Made by a program: the position numbers and the translations under genes | Notes under the pieces: model-generated | Seen by the model: the letters and a program-made list of their open reading frames with translations, nothing else | Told to the model about the DNA's origin: nothing | Databases searched by the model: none | From: a marine actinobacterium MedAcidi-G3 | GTDB taxonomy: Bacteria > Actinomycetota > Acidimicrobiia > Acidimicrobiales > Poriferisodalaceae | DNA length: 64,000 nucleotides | Assembly: GCA_000817105.1 (NCBI GenBank) | Contig: JUEP01000005.1 | Span: 1 to 64,000, forward strand | Direction of reading: 5' to 3' | Shown here: piece after piece, positions 8,705 through 16,781 of the stretch | Numbering within the stretch: the first letter of the stretch is position 1 | Layout of the letters: every line of letters starts with the position of its first letter

Positions 8705-9274
8705 GTGGTCTCTACCAGGACGGCGTGTGTGAACCAATCAACTTTGATCAGTCTGAGAATTAGCGAAATAGACGATCAGGTAGATCAGTGGTGGGAGCGT
8801 TGGCGTGGGGTCCCATCAGTCGACCGGCTATTTTACGCTGCCTCCAATTTGGGAGATTTCAGTCTTATCTGGCACATCGTCGGCGGTATTAGAGCTCTCC
8901 CACCTGGTCGAAACGCCCGAGCAGCTGTCGGATTCAGCGCTCTACTCGGTTTAGAGTCATTGTTAGTTAACCAGGGAATCAAACGATTTTTTCGACGAAG
9001 TCGACCCGGTGCTGCATCAGATAACCCCACGGCGCATCAGTTGCGAGAACCGCTTACCTCCAGCTTTCCATCCGGTCATGCCTCAGCCGCATTCTGCGCG
9101 TCGGCGGTGCTGGCACGTCGATCTCGATTGGGAAAACTCTGGTACCTGGCCGCCGGGATTGTGTCATGTTCACGACTACACGTTCGACTACACCATTCGT
9201 CTGATGTGGCAGCTGGCGCGGCAATAGGCTTTTTACTAGGAAAAGCCGTCTCAAAGCTTCTTCCAGAAGACTAA
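8705..9274 (+). CDS. PAP2-family membrane phosphatase
   Basis: Predicted membrane phosphatase acting on lipid phosphates, such as phosphatidic acid or undecaprenyl/decaprenyl diphosphate. The three PAP2 motifs are complete: KRFFRRSRP (93-101), PSGH (122-125) and SRLHVRLHHSSD (156-167). Hydrophobic segments lie before and after the motifs. The GTG start at 8705 gives 189 residues; no clear ribosome site is visible, and a second GTG eight codons later is possible. It follows the LysM genes by about 50 bp, so an envelope role is plausible but not proven. Confidence 0.85.
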   Translation: MVSTRTACVNQSTLISLRISEIDDQVDQWWERWRGVPSVDRLFYAASNLGDFSLIWHIVGGIRALPPGRNARAAVGFSALLGLESLLVNQGIKRFFRRSRPGAASDNPTAHQLREPLTSSFPSGHASAAFCASAVLARRSRLGKLWYLAAGIVSCSRLHVRLHHSSDVAAGAAIGFLLGKAVSKLLPED

Positions 9275-9305
9275 TAGATAAGGCGCTTAATGTAGGTCTC
9301 AGCCG

Positions 9306-9542
9306 CTAAGCCTGAGCTGGAACTTCCATCCCGCTCTCGACATCGGAAAGATCGATACTGACATCTGTTGAAGACTGCGCAGACCGATTCAAAGCTGTCC
9401 TAACGTCCAGCAGAACGTCGGTTACTTCGCTAGATGAAACTAGTTCCCGGTGCATAAAGCTACTCAGAGCACGATCAACAACAGAAAGGGCCTCTACGAC
9501 ATTTTCCGGGACCACTATCTTCATGTCCTGAGGTTCAGTCAC
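9306..9542 (-). CDS. small hypothetical protein
   Basis: A 78-residue soluble acidic protein that I do not recognise. It is rich in Val, Ser and Asp, with no membrane segment or Cys motif; residues 12-52 look helical. The GTG start at 9542 is supported by GGAG about 7 bases upstream, a good Shine-Dalgarno site, which argues that it is a real gene. It is convergent with the PAP2 gene and divergent from the oxidoreductase gene. No function is proposed. Confidence 0.55.
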   Translation of the reverse strand: MTEPQDMKIVVPENVVEALSVVDRALSSFMHRELVSSSEVTDVLLDVRTALNRSAQSSTDVSIDLSDVESGMEVPAQA

Positions 9543-9653
9543 TAGATGCTCCGATCCGCTGATTCACATGATCAGCTCTGACTGTCACCCTAGCGCTGCC
9601 AACGGCTCGATACCGAGCATATTTGTTAGAAGAAATAACTTTCGCTTGACCGC

Positions 9654-9659
9654 TATCTT
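9654..9659 (+). promoter_or_regulatory. -10 hexamer TATCTT of a leaderless promoter
   Basis: TATCTT ends 7 bases before the ATG at 9667, which selects that codon over ATG 9661 and the far upstream ATG 9568. Confidence 0.45.
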
Positions 9660-9666
9660 GATGTCC

Positions 9667-10662
9667 ATGAGTACAGAATCACAAACACCTATGGGCATTA
9701 CCTACGGGAGTCTTGGAGTTCTGGGGGCTTCAGCTGTTCCGGAAATAGCTCAAGCAGCAGTTACCTCGGGATACCAATCATTTTGGACGGTCGAAGCCAC
9801 GGGCACTGACGCCATCAGCCTTCTTGGCGCCGTTTCTCAAGCAGCTCCAGAGCTTGATCTAGCAACTGGAGTTATGCCTATTCAGCTGCGCAGCCCGTCT
9901 CTGACAGCAATGACAGCTGCAACGCTTCAGTCCCTTAATCCGCAATGCACTGTTTGGATGGGTCTCGGCGTCTCAGCTCCGGGAGTTCTTCAACAACATG
10001 GAATCGAATCACCTGACCGTCCCATTGCAATGATGCGCGAATACGTGGCCTTGACACGAGAATGTTTGTCGGGGGAATCAGTCACCTTCGAAGGGGACTT
10101 CTGGCAAGTTAAGCGTTTCCGTCTAGCTATGCGACCAACGGAAAAGACTCCCAAAATTGTGGTCGCCGCCCTCAACCCCCAAATGCTGAAGTTGGCTGGC
10201 GAGGTGGCAGATGCTGTTCTTTTAAACTACATACCGGCTAACCACGTGCCAGAAGCGGTGAAACACATTCGATCAGGCGGCGACGCCATCGTTATGAGCA
10301 ACGTTCACGCCGCAGTCGCAGACTTCGACGAGGCAGCGCGTCCAGCTCGCAAGGATCTTTTTAATTACGCTATGGCAGATGGATACGCCAAAATGTTCCG
10401 AGCGGCCGGCTTCGAAGACGAGATTCAGGAGTTACGTTTGCGCCAAAAGGAAAAAGACCGCGAGGGTGCTTTGGCGGCAATAACTGAGCAAATGATTCAA
10501 GCCATAAATTTCATAGGAAACGAACAAGAAGTAACTGCCTTCACTCAGAGCTACTTGAAGGCTGGCGTTCAGTATCCAATTCTTATGCCTATGCCCTGGG
10601 GCGAAAACCGTAAATTGGTAACGCAACTAACCCTTGACGCGATGGCTGCTATTAATCGATAA
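9667..10662 (+). CDS. LLM-class (luciferase-like) flavin/F420-dependent oxidoreductase
   Basis: TIM-barrel oxidoreductase of 331 residues from the luciferase-like family, which in actinobacteria uses F420 or FMN. Typical signatures are YQSFWTVEATGTDA near the N-terminus, the LDLATGVMPIQLRSPSLTAM strand and VWMGLGVSAP (cofactor-binding region), and KTPKIVVAALNPQMLKLAGE. The cofactor is inferred from the family and from the F420 gene cofC at 50.2 kb. Start chosen from the leaderless signature. It is convergent with msrA. Substrate unknown; two further LLM genes lie at 12.3 and 24.8 kb. Confidence 0.8.
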   Translation: MSTESQTPMGITYGSLGVLGASAVPEIAQAAVTSGYQSFWTVEATGTDAISLLGAVSQAAPELDLATGVMPIQLRSPSLTAMTAATLQSLNPQCTVWMGLGVSAPGVLQQHGIESPDRPIAMMREYVALTRECLSGESVTFEGDFWQVKRFRLAMRPTEKTPKIVVAALNPQMLKLAGEVADAVLLNYIPANHVPEAVKHIRSGGDAIVMSNVHAAVADFDEAARPARKDLFNYAMADGYAKMFRAAGFEDEIQELRLRQKEKDREGALAAITEQMIQAINFIGNEQEVTAFTQSYLKAGVQYPILMPMPWGENRKLVTQLTLDAMAAINR

Positions 10663-10671
10663 GTGCCTGAA

Positions 10672-11325
10672 CTAGTCGACTACAGAGATTCCCGTCGGGC
10701 AGCTGACCCCAGTGCCCCCTAGACCGCAATAACCGTTCGGCACCTTGTGTAGATACTGCTGGTGGTAGTGCTCAGCATAATAGAAGGTACCTTGCTCTAG
10801 GATCTCAGTCGTAATTGGCCCATAGCCGGCGTTGCTGAGTGCTACTTGAAACTCAATACGACTCGATTCAGCAACTTGGTGTTGCTTCTCACTAGAGACA
10901 TAGACACCCGATCGGTACTGGGTACCCATATCGTTTCCTTGTCGCATGCCCTGTGTCGGGTCATGGTTCTCCCAAAATAACTTAAGCATTTCCAGATAAT
11001 TAGTAACCTGGGGGTCGTAGACAACCAAGACAACTTCATTGTGTCCTGTAAGTCCGCTGCAAACTTCTTCATACGTAGGGTTCTTGGTAAAGCCTCCGAC
11101 GTAACCAACAGCGGTTGTCAATACACCGGTTGCATTCCAAAAGACTCGTTCTGCACCCCAGAAGCAACCCATACCAAACACGACACTCTCGCTCGAATCG
11201 GGGAAGGGTGGCGTCATCGCATTACCAAGAACCTCATGGGCGGGGGGAACTGGTACAGCCGCATCTCGACCGGGCAACGCCGTCTCAACAGTTGGCATTT
11301 CAAACTTGTTACTCCACAAAGACAT
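10672..11325 (-). CDS. msrA: peptide-methionine (S)-S-oxide reductase
   Basis: Repairs oxidised methionine by reducing the S-sulfoxide. The catalytic motif GCFWG with Cys54 is present, followed by the conserved [21 protein letters not shown] region, and C-terminal cysteines in [11 protein letters not shown] can act as recycling residues. The ATG at 11325 is chosen because GAGG lies about 7 bases upstream, and it gives the N-terminus [11 protein letters not shown], a form I associate with actinobacterial MsrA. The product is 217 residues. It is divergent from the MaoC pair. Confidence 0.93.
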   Translation of the reverse strand: MSLWSNKFEMPTVETALPGRDAAVPVPPAHEVLGNAMTPPFPDSSESVVFGMGCFWGAERVFWNATGVLTTAVGYVGGFTKNPTYEEVCSGLTGHNEVVLVVYDPQVTNYLEMLKLFWENHDPTQGMRQGNDMGTQYRSGVYVSSEKQHQVAESSRIEFQVALSNAGYGPITTEILEQGTFYYAEHYHQQYLHKVPNGYCGLGGTGVSCPTGISVVD

Positions 11326-11380
11326 ATGGCACCTCGGGATCAGATTAGACCAGCACCGGCAGACAAGCACCCCTCTGACC

Positions 11381-11386
11381 TAGCCT
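11381..11386 (+). promoter_or_regulatory. -10 hexamer TAGCCT of a leaderless promoter
   Basis: TAGCCT ends 6 bases before the ATG at 11393 of the MaoC pair; no ribosome-binding site is visible. Confidence 0.5.
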
Positions 11387-11392
11387 TACGGC

Positions 11393-11884
11393 ATGTTTAG
11401 TTCTTTGATCCCGCCAGAGTCCCTCGCTCGGGTCGGCGAAATTTTAGCTGGCCCCATAACCGTAAGAATCGATTCTCGAGAAGCACAGCGTTATGCACAA
11501 GCTTGCGGAGATCTGAATCCAATCTATTTCGATGAAAAATCAGCACAAGCGGCCGGTTACCGAACCCTGACCATTCCGCCGTTGTTCGTTACTCATGCAC
11601 TCGTAACTCCTAAACCGGCCTCCACACTTAGAGTCGACGGCCTCTACGAAGATTCAACAAGCGTGAACTTAGAAGTTGCTCGCATGATGTTTGGAGGCGA
11701 AGAATGGGACTTTCTGGAGCCTGTCTGTGTCGGAGATGAGATCACCGGAACGACACGATTGTTAGATCTTGATCAGAAAGAGGGAAAGAAAGGACCCTTC
11801 GTTCGATTGGTGCGAGAAACTACTTTCATTAATCAAGATGAAGAGGTAGTAGCCCGATCCCGTCAAATAGGAATTGCGCGATGA
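11393..11884 (+). CDS. MaoC-like dehydratase subunit (N-terminal type)
   Basis: Hotdog-fold protein of 163 residues related to the first half of two-subunit (R)-specific 3-hydroxyacyl dehydratases such as HadA. The hydratase motif region reads ACGDLNPIYFDE: the catalytic Asp is kept but the His position is Tyr, so it probably needs a partner. Its stop overlaps the ATG of the next gene in ATGA, consistent with a heterodimer made in equal amounts. Likely role: hydration or dehydration of an enoyl-/3-hydroxyacyl thioester. Substrate unknown. Confidence 0.8.
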   Translation: MFSSLIPPESLARVGEILAGPITVRIDSREAQRYAQACGDLNPIYFDEKSAQAAGYRTLTIPPLFVTHALVTPKPASTLRVDGLYEDSTSVNLEVARMMFGGEEWDFLEPVCVGDEITGTTRLLDLDQKEGKKGPFVRLVRETTFINQDEEVVARSRQIGIAR

Positions 11885-12303
11885 ATGAATACCCTGACAT
11901 GGCCACTGTCGAAGTGGGTGACGAATTACCTTCCATGGACAAACGGGCGGGAGAAGCAGAACTATTCCTGTACAGCGCAGCTAGCTTCAACCCGCATCGC
12001 ATTCATTACGATCGGGAATATGCCCACTACGAAGGCCACCAAGACATCGTCGTACATGGGCCTCTTCAAGGTTCTTGGCTGACCCAGTTCGTTACCGATT
12101 GGGCGGGACCCCGTGCGCGGTTACTTTCAGTCGAGTGGCAAAACCGAGCAAGCGCTTTCGTCGGCGAAAAGCTCACTTTTTCTGGGTCTGTCGTATCGGT
12201 TGACCAAGTAAATGGTTCGGTAGAACTTGAGATTTATGAACGAAAAGAAGACGGCAGCGTTCTGATGCCGGCAAAGGCGACTGTGAAGTTGGAGCGGGTT
12301 TAA
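11881..12303 (+). CDS. MaoC-like dehydratase subunit (C-terminal type)
   Basis: Hotdog-fold protein of 140 residues, partner of the preceding gene. The motif SFNPHRIHYDREYA, followed by IVVHGPLQGSWL, is the form seen in HTD2/mesaconyl-CoA-hydratase-type proteins, where His is kept and the canonical Asp position is different. The two subunits together therefore offer one Asp and one His. It overlaps the preceding gene by 4 bases and is directly abutted by the LLM oxidoreductase gene (start at 12304), forming a three-gene operon. Confidence 0.8.
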   Translation: MNEYPDMATVEVGDELPSMDKRAGEAELFLYSAASFNPHRIHYDREYAHYEGHQDIVVHGPLQGSWLTQFVTDWAGPRARLLSVEWQNRASAFVGEKLTFSGSVVSVDQVNGSVELEIYERKEDGSVLMPAKATVKLERV

Positions 12304-13212
12304 ATGAAAATTGCCGTGGACTTTCCGTCAGTTGCTTATCGGGAGGGGCCAGACCAAGTGCTTGCCCTTGCGTCGGCGATCGAACAAATTGGTTACGACG
12401 AGATAGCGGCGTTTGACCATGTTGTGATGGGTTACCCGTCTCAGGGTCGTCGCACTATTTATCCCGCTGAGATGCCAATTCTTGAAGCACTGATGCTTCT
12501 GGCAAACATAGCGGCGGTTACCTCCAAAGTTTCCCTTTCCACTGAGGTCCTGGTGTTACCTCAACGTCAGCCCGTGCTAGTTGCGAAACAAATCAGCACG
12601 CTGGACACCTTGTCTCGAGGGCGGGTCCGCTTGGGTATCGGTGTTGGGTGGCAAGACAGCGAATATGACGCTCTTGAGGAAGATTTTTCGAATCGCGGAA
12701 AACGCATGGACGAAGCAATCGATCTAATGCGAAGTTATTGGCAGGGCGGCCGTATCGAATTTCGAGGCAGTTACTACGAGTCCCACGATATGGGCATGGA
12801 ACCAGTCTCACCTCAGGGTGCCAAGATTCCTATCTGGGTAGGTGGCGAGAGCCAGGCCGCATTAAAGCGAACAGCCAAAAAGGCAGACGGCTGGATGGCG
12901 TCGGGAGTTACTGATGAGCAAGCTCTTCTCTGCGTTGCCGATATCCAGCGAATGGCCGAAGAATTCGGTCGCGATCCGTCGGAAATCGGATTTCAACTCA
13001 TGTTGCAACCACCCCCTCGAAGCGATGAAGACAAATTGTTTTACACAAATCTCGACGTAATAGCCGAGCGCGCTGCAGTTGTTAACGCGATGGGCTTTGA
13101 GTGGACGTCTGTCAACGCAACCGCAGTATTCCAAGCTGGAGCTAGGTCAGTTGGCGCAATGATTGAACAACTAGAACTAATTCATACGCGAATTAGAACC
13201 GAAGTTGATTAG
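12304..13212 (+). CDS. LLM-class F420-dependent oxidoreductase
   Basis: Luciferase-like oxidoreductase of 302 residues. Signatures include YDEIAAFDHVVMG, VSLSTEVLVLPQRQPVLVAK, LSRGRVRLGIGVGWQDSEYD and KIPIWVGGESQAALKRTAKK, the arrangement usual for the actinobacterial F420-dependent group. Its ATG follows the stop of the MaoC subunit without a gap, so it is translated in the same operon. This suggests the three proteins act in one acyl-CoA pathway; that is inference. Cofactor F420 rather than FMN is likely but not provable here. Confidence 0.83.
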   Translation: MKIAVDFPSVAYREGPDQVLALASAIEQIGYDEIAAFDHVVMGYPSQGRRTIYPAEMPILEALMLLANIAAVTSKVSLSTEVLVLPQRQPVLVAKQISTLDTLSRGRVRLGIGVGWQDSEYDALEEDFSNRGKRMDEAIDLMRSYWQGGRIEFRGSYYESHDMGMEPVSPQGAKIPIWVGGESQAALKRTAKKADGWMASGVTDEQALLCVADIQRMAEEFGRDPSEIGFQLMLQPPPRSDEDKLFYTNLDVIAERAAVVNAMGFEWTSVNATAVFQAGARSVGAMIEQLELIHTRIRTEVD

Positions 13213-13229
13213 AACAAATTTTCAATCGT

Positions 13230-13895
13230 CTAAAGAGCCTCAACTAAGTCGATGAGTTCACTTAGTTCCTGTATCTGATTGTCAGCCAGTTGCAAAGCTG
13301 CGGGCTGCTTTCCGATTGCCACAGTGACTGCTCCTGCAGCCTGGCCTGCGAGAATGTCGTGTGCTGAATCTCCGACCATCACATACACACCGCCAAGAGC
13401 ACTGCATTCCTCAGCGGCCGCCAGAACCATTCCTGGGCCTGGCTTTGATCCATGGCCAGAATCGAACCCTTTTACCGAAGTGAAAAGATGGCTCCACTTC
13501 ATAGCCTCAATATGATCCAAAGCACACGATTCCGAATCGTTTGTGGCGACCGCTAACTTCCAGCCAGAGTCAATCAATGCGTTCAATACGGCGGTAGCGC
13601 CCGTGTTGGCGACAATGTGTCGCTGAGATTCTTCATTGATTGTTTGCTTAAAGGCAGCGACATCAATTAGATCAGCGACCAGGCTGTCTGTTGTTTCACT
13701 GGTCTCACTAATGAAAGCTGAGTGCGGCAACACCCGCCTTTCCTCTAAGTTGTATCCGAAAAGCTCTGCTGCAAGTTGCCTGGCGTTTTGATCGGCTACT
13801 AGATCGAAAGCTGATCCGATGGCTTCATTCCAGGTTGCCTGGAAATCAAGCAAGGTGCCGTCTTTGTCAAAGATGACAGCTTTACCATCAGACAT
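13230..13895 (-). CDS. HAD-superfamily phosphatase, phosphoglycolate-phosphatase-like
   Basis: HAD-IA hydrolase of 221 residues. Motif I VIFDKDGTLLDF (Asp10 and Asp12) is complete, motif II is in LAVATNDSE, Lys is in GSKPGPGM, and motif IV is VMVGDSAHDI. All catalytic residues are present, unlike the two DxGGV-type HAD genes in this window. The ATG overlaps the 3' end of the upstream GST-like gene by 8 bases, so the two are co-transcribed. Substrate cannot be told; phosphoglycolate is only the nearest family label. Confidence 0.82.
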   Translation of the reverse strand: MSDGKAVIFDKDGTLLDFQATWNEAIGSAFDLVADQNARQLAAELFGYNLEERRVLPHSAFISETSETTDSLVADLIDVAAFKQTINEESQRHIVANTGATAVLNALIDSGWKLAVATNDSESCALDHIEAMKWSHLFTSVKGFDSGHGSKPGPGMVLAAAEECSALGGVYVMVGDSAHDILAGQAAGAVTVAIGKQPAALQLADNQIQELSELIDLVEAL

Positions 13896-14931
13896 CAGCG
13901 ATCAACACTTCGCATCCCGTGCCGCTCAGAATTTGTGTAACTGCATCTTGGTTATCGGCGGAAAGCTGTCTAAACGCCTCGCGTATCCAACTTAAGCATT
14001 TGTTTTGATATGCGAATGGCGCTTGTTTGTACTCGCGGCCCTCGATTAGACAAGAGAGCTCAGGATCACCAGCCTCTATAGCCTGTTCATTCGCTATTAA
14101 GAACGGTGCGTAAGTGCCTCCTATTTCAGAAAGCAAATCAAGTAGTGATTCTGGCAGCTTGTCACGCGTGAACCAGCCGTCGGTTTCGCCGATCTCCAAT
14201 GATGACAAATCATCGATCTGGTAGGCCCAAATGACGCTTCTCGGACTTCTGCGAGCTGCTATCAGCGAAGAATCAGGTTCCCAGAAAAATAACTGACTGA
14301 ACTGGCCAAATAAGCCAAAGTCGCCTCGCCCCGGACGGTTACCCAAAAGAAATTGGTTCTCGGTTAAATGAGTTTCTAGTGTTCTAAGGAGCCGAACAAA
14401 ACTGTTCTCTATTATGTCGCGATTGTTATCTGTAGAGCCGACTAAAGCAGTTCGATTCATCTGTCGGGTAGTGATGAAATCTTTGATGTCAGCATGCTGT
14501 TCGACATTCATTTGGTTGTCCGACATCAACGGCAGCATGTTGCCTGCCTTCGCTATAGCGTCAACGTAAAGGTGATGCCAACGGTAGTGATACATGATCT
14601 TGGTCACCCATTCGTCACCATAATCTTCGATTAGGTGATCAATAAACCCGACTACAGGGTCAGTTGGAAGCAGGCTTCTACCTGAATAATCCTGTTCCAA
14701 GCGAAGGATTTGAGGAGATGAATCCACCAGCACCTCGGAATAACTGCCGTCGTCATTGCTAAAGGCGAGCATCGGAATGATTGCTACCGGAGGCTCAGGG
14801 AACCCTTGGTCGTCTGCCGAACCTCGAACAATCCACCTGTGTGAAATCCTCCGATATCGAAGGACCGCGCGCATTTTGATTGAATACGGCGACCCGTAGG
14901 CTCCGACCAAAGTGACATCCGAAGAATTCAT
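13888..14931 (-). CDS. glutathione S-transferase-fold protein
   Basis: A 347-residue protein with a thioredoxin-fold GST N-terminus: VGAYGSPYSIKMRAVLRYRR (SPYS motif at about 14-17), then the cis-Pro region AIIPMLAFSNDDGSY and an acidic/Ser turn LVDSSPQILRLE. A helical GST C-terminal domain follows with ENQFLLGNRPGRGDFGLFG. It is longer than ordinary GSTs (about 220). The ATG has AGAGGA 5 bases upstream. The organism appears to use mycothiol, so the thiol substrate is unclear. It heads an operon with the HAD phosphatase. Confidence 0.75.
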   Translation of the reverse strand: MNSSDVTLVGAYGSPYSIKMRAVLRYRRISHRWIVRGSADDQGFPEPPVAIIPMLAFSNDDGSYSEVLVDSSPQILRLEQDYSGRSLLPTDPVVGFIDHLIEDYGDEWVTKIMYHYRWHHLYVDAIAKAGNMLPLMSDNQMNVEQHADIKDFITTRQMNRTALVGSTDNNRDIIENSFVRLLRTLETHLTENQFLLGNRPGRGDFGLFGQFSQLFFWEPDSSLIAARRSPRSVIWAYQIDDLSSLEIGETDGWFTRDKLPESLLDLLSEIGGTYAPFLIANEQAIEAGDPELSCLIEGREYKQAPFAYQNKCLSWIREAFRQLSADNQDAVTQILSGTGCEVLIADV

Positions 14932-15041
14932 TGGTTTCCTCTACCGAACAGCGCTCTCCACTAAAGCCATTTTTAATGCACATATCGTTCTAGATTCGAA
15001 TCATTACACGTAACACGCGTCAGTGATCGTTCATTCGAAGC

Positions 15042-15047
15042 TACGTT
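15042..15047 (+). promoter_or_regulatory. -10 hexamer TACGTT of a leaderless promoter
   Basis: TACGTT ends 6 bases before the ATG at 15054. Confidence 0.5.
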
Positions 15048-15053
15048 TGTGAG

Positions 15054-15842
15054 ATGAGCGAACGAGATCTAATTGTTAGCAATCTTGATGTTTGTTGGAC
15101 GAGTGTCGTCGAATTCCTAAGCACATTGGAAAATAGTCAATGGGAAACCCAATCACTTTGCCCCGAGTGGACCATTAGGGGTGTCGCTGCGCACATGGTG
15201 TCAGTAGAGCAGGCCTTGTCGAATTGGTTACCGTCCGGCCTAGACACACCTCCACCTTTTGAAAAGGTTGGGGGCTACTTTGAAGCCGCTATGCAGATGT
15301 CGGAGGCGGAGTTGGTTGAACATATGCAGCAGACATTTGATATTCGGCGACAAAATCTTTCTGAGACCACTCAGGAGGACTTCGCTAACCCGAGCGTCAC
15401 TCCTATAGGTCCTGCTACTTACGGACGTTTCATGGCTGTGCGTGAGTTTGACTTCTGGATGCATGAGCGAGATTGTCGAATCCCTTTGGGTATCGCCACC
15501 GATAATGGTGGGCCAGCAGCCGAAATGGCTTTGAATGAAGTTCACCTGTCTATCGGTTACATCGCAGGTAAAAAGATTGGGCTGACTGCAGGCCAATCAA
15601 TCCACTTCGATATCACAGGCTCAGTCGAACGGGACATTTATGTGCGAGTCGAAGAACGTGCTATCGAGTGTGAAGCTATTGATACGCCGACGACCACTCT
15701 TCACCTTGACTCGATGGCCTTTATGAATCAAGCGTGCGGACGCATTGACCCAGAAGTTCCCATCGCCGAAGGGTCTATCAGGTGGTCCGGCGATGAGGAA
15801 CTTGGCGCTCATGCAGCACGAAACCTTCGCTTCACTATGTAA
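15054..15842 (+). CDS. maleylpyruvate isomerase-family mycothiol-dependent protein (DinB-like)
   Basis: A 262-residue protein of the MDMPI/DinB metalloenzyme fold. The N-terminus has the usual CPEWTIRGVAAHMVSVEQAL with a metal-binding His, and a second His lies in FDFWMHERDCRIP, consistent with the divalent-metal site of mycothiol-dependent maleylpyruvate isomerase. Members use mycothiol as thiol cofactor in isomerisation or detoxification. A C-terminal SCP2-like segment ends the protein. The leaderless promoter supports the start. The true substrate cannot be inferred. Confidence 0.78.
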   Translation: MSERDLIVSNLDVCWTSVVEFLSTLENSQWETQSLCPEWTIRGVAAHMVSVEQALSNWLPSGLDTPPPFEKVGGYFEAAMQMSEAELVEHMQQTFDIRRQNLSETTQEDFANPSVTPIGPATYGRFMAVREFDFWMHERDCRIPLGIATDNGGPAAEMALNEVHLSIGYIAGKKIGLTAGQSIHFDITGSVERDIYVRVEERAIECEAIDTPTTTLHLDSMAFMNQACGRIDPEVPIAEGSIRWSGDEELGAHAARNLRFTM

Positions 15843-15855
15843 CTCGTGAAGTTGA

Positions 15856-16728
15856 TTAATCGGTAAAGCTTGAGATCAATGTGGGATTCTCGAGATCTGC
15901 CAGCTGTTGGTTTCGGTGATTCACTTCAGCTAGAAGTTCTGGGTGGCTTAACACCCAAAACCTACGTTCATACATTGCGTTCAAAACCTGCGCCGCTACT
16001 TGTCCTGGGTCCATGCCATTTTCTAGTGCTGCTGCTATCGCTGCATTTCGAGCACGCGCTTCAGCCGGTGCCTTAGCTGTTTGATCAATCGATTCATCTC
16101 GTCTTCTACGAAGATGGTCGGGACGATTTCTTTGGGCCGTAGCAATATTTGTCTTCACCACTCCGGGACAGAGCACAGATACACCGACATTTGCTTCCGA
16201 GTCGCGATTCATCTCGTGGTGCAGTGTCTCCATAATTGCTACAACTCCGAATTTGGCGGCGTTGTAGGGAGCAAGGCCTGGTACAGCCATCAAACCCGCT
16301 ACTGAAGCCGTGCTCATCACATGGCTTTCTTCTGCCTCAATTAAGTGCGGTAAGAAATGGTGCAGTCCGTGAATCACGCCCCATAAGGAGACGTCGATGA
16401 CCCACTTCCAATCAACTAGTTGTTGGTTTTTGACAAGTCCGCCGCCGCCAACTCCTGCATTGTTGCAAAGGATGTTGACGCCTCCAAATGTTTCAAGCGT
16501 TGCAGCGCACAATTCGGCAACAGAATTTTCATCTGTGACGTCAGTCTTCACCGCAAGAACAGGTGCATTCAGAGCCTCAATTTCTGTTCTGATAGCTGCC
16601 AGAGCATCATCTTCGACATCTGCGAGCACAACCTTTGCACCCTCAGCAGCAAAAGCGAGGGACAATGCTTTCCCGATGCCCGACGCTGCACCTGTAACGA
16701 CGGCTACGCGCCCTTTCATCGTCTCCAT
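15856..16728 (-). CDS. short-chain dehydrogenase/reductase (SDR)
   Basis: Classical NAD(P)-dependent SDR of 290 residues: TGAASGIG (12-19), LADVEDD after the second strand (acidic, suggesting NAD rather than NADP), NNAG (89-92), and the catalytic set Ser142, Tyr155, Lys159 in YNAAK. GAGGA lies 4 bases before the ATG. It is convergent with the MDMPI gene and 53 bp downstream of the nitronate monooxygenase gene on the same strand, possibly one transcript. Substrate unknown. Confidence 0.88.
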   Translation of the reverse strand: METMKGRVAVVTGAASGIGKALSLAFAAEGAKVVLADVEDDALAAIRTEIEALNAPVLAVKTDVTDENSVAELCAATLETFGGVNILCNNAGVGGGGLVKNQQLVDWKWVIDVSLWGVIHGLHHFLPHLIEAEESHVMSTASVAGLMAVPGLAPYNAAKFGVVAIMETLHHEMNRDSEANVGVSVLCPGVVKTNIATAQRNRPDHLRRRRDESIDQTAKAPAEARARNAAIAAALENGMDPGQVAAQVLNAMYERRFWVLSHPELLAEVNHRNQQLADLENPTLISSFTD

Positions 16729-16781
16729 GACTTCCTCGTTTCTCTAAACCTCAGAACATGTTCGCACCGTTTGCGGTTACT

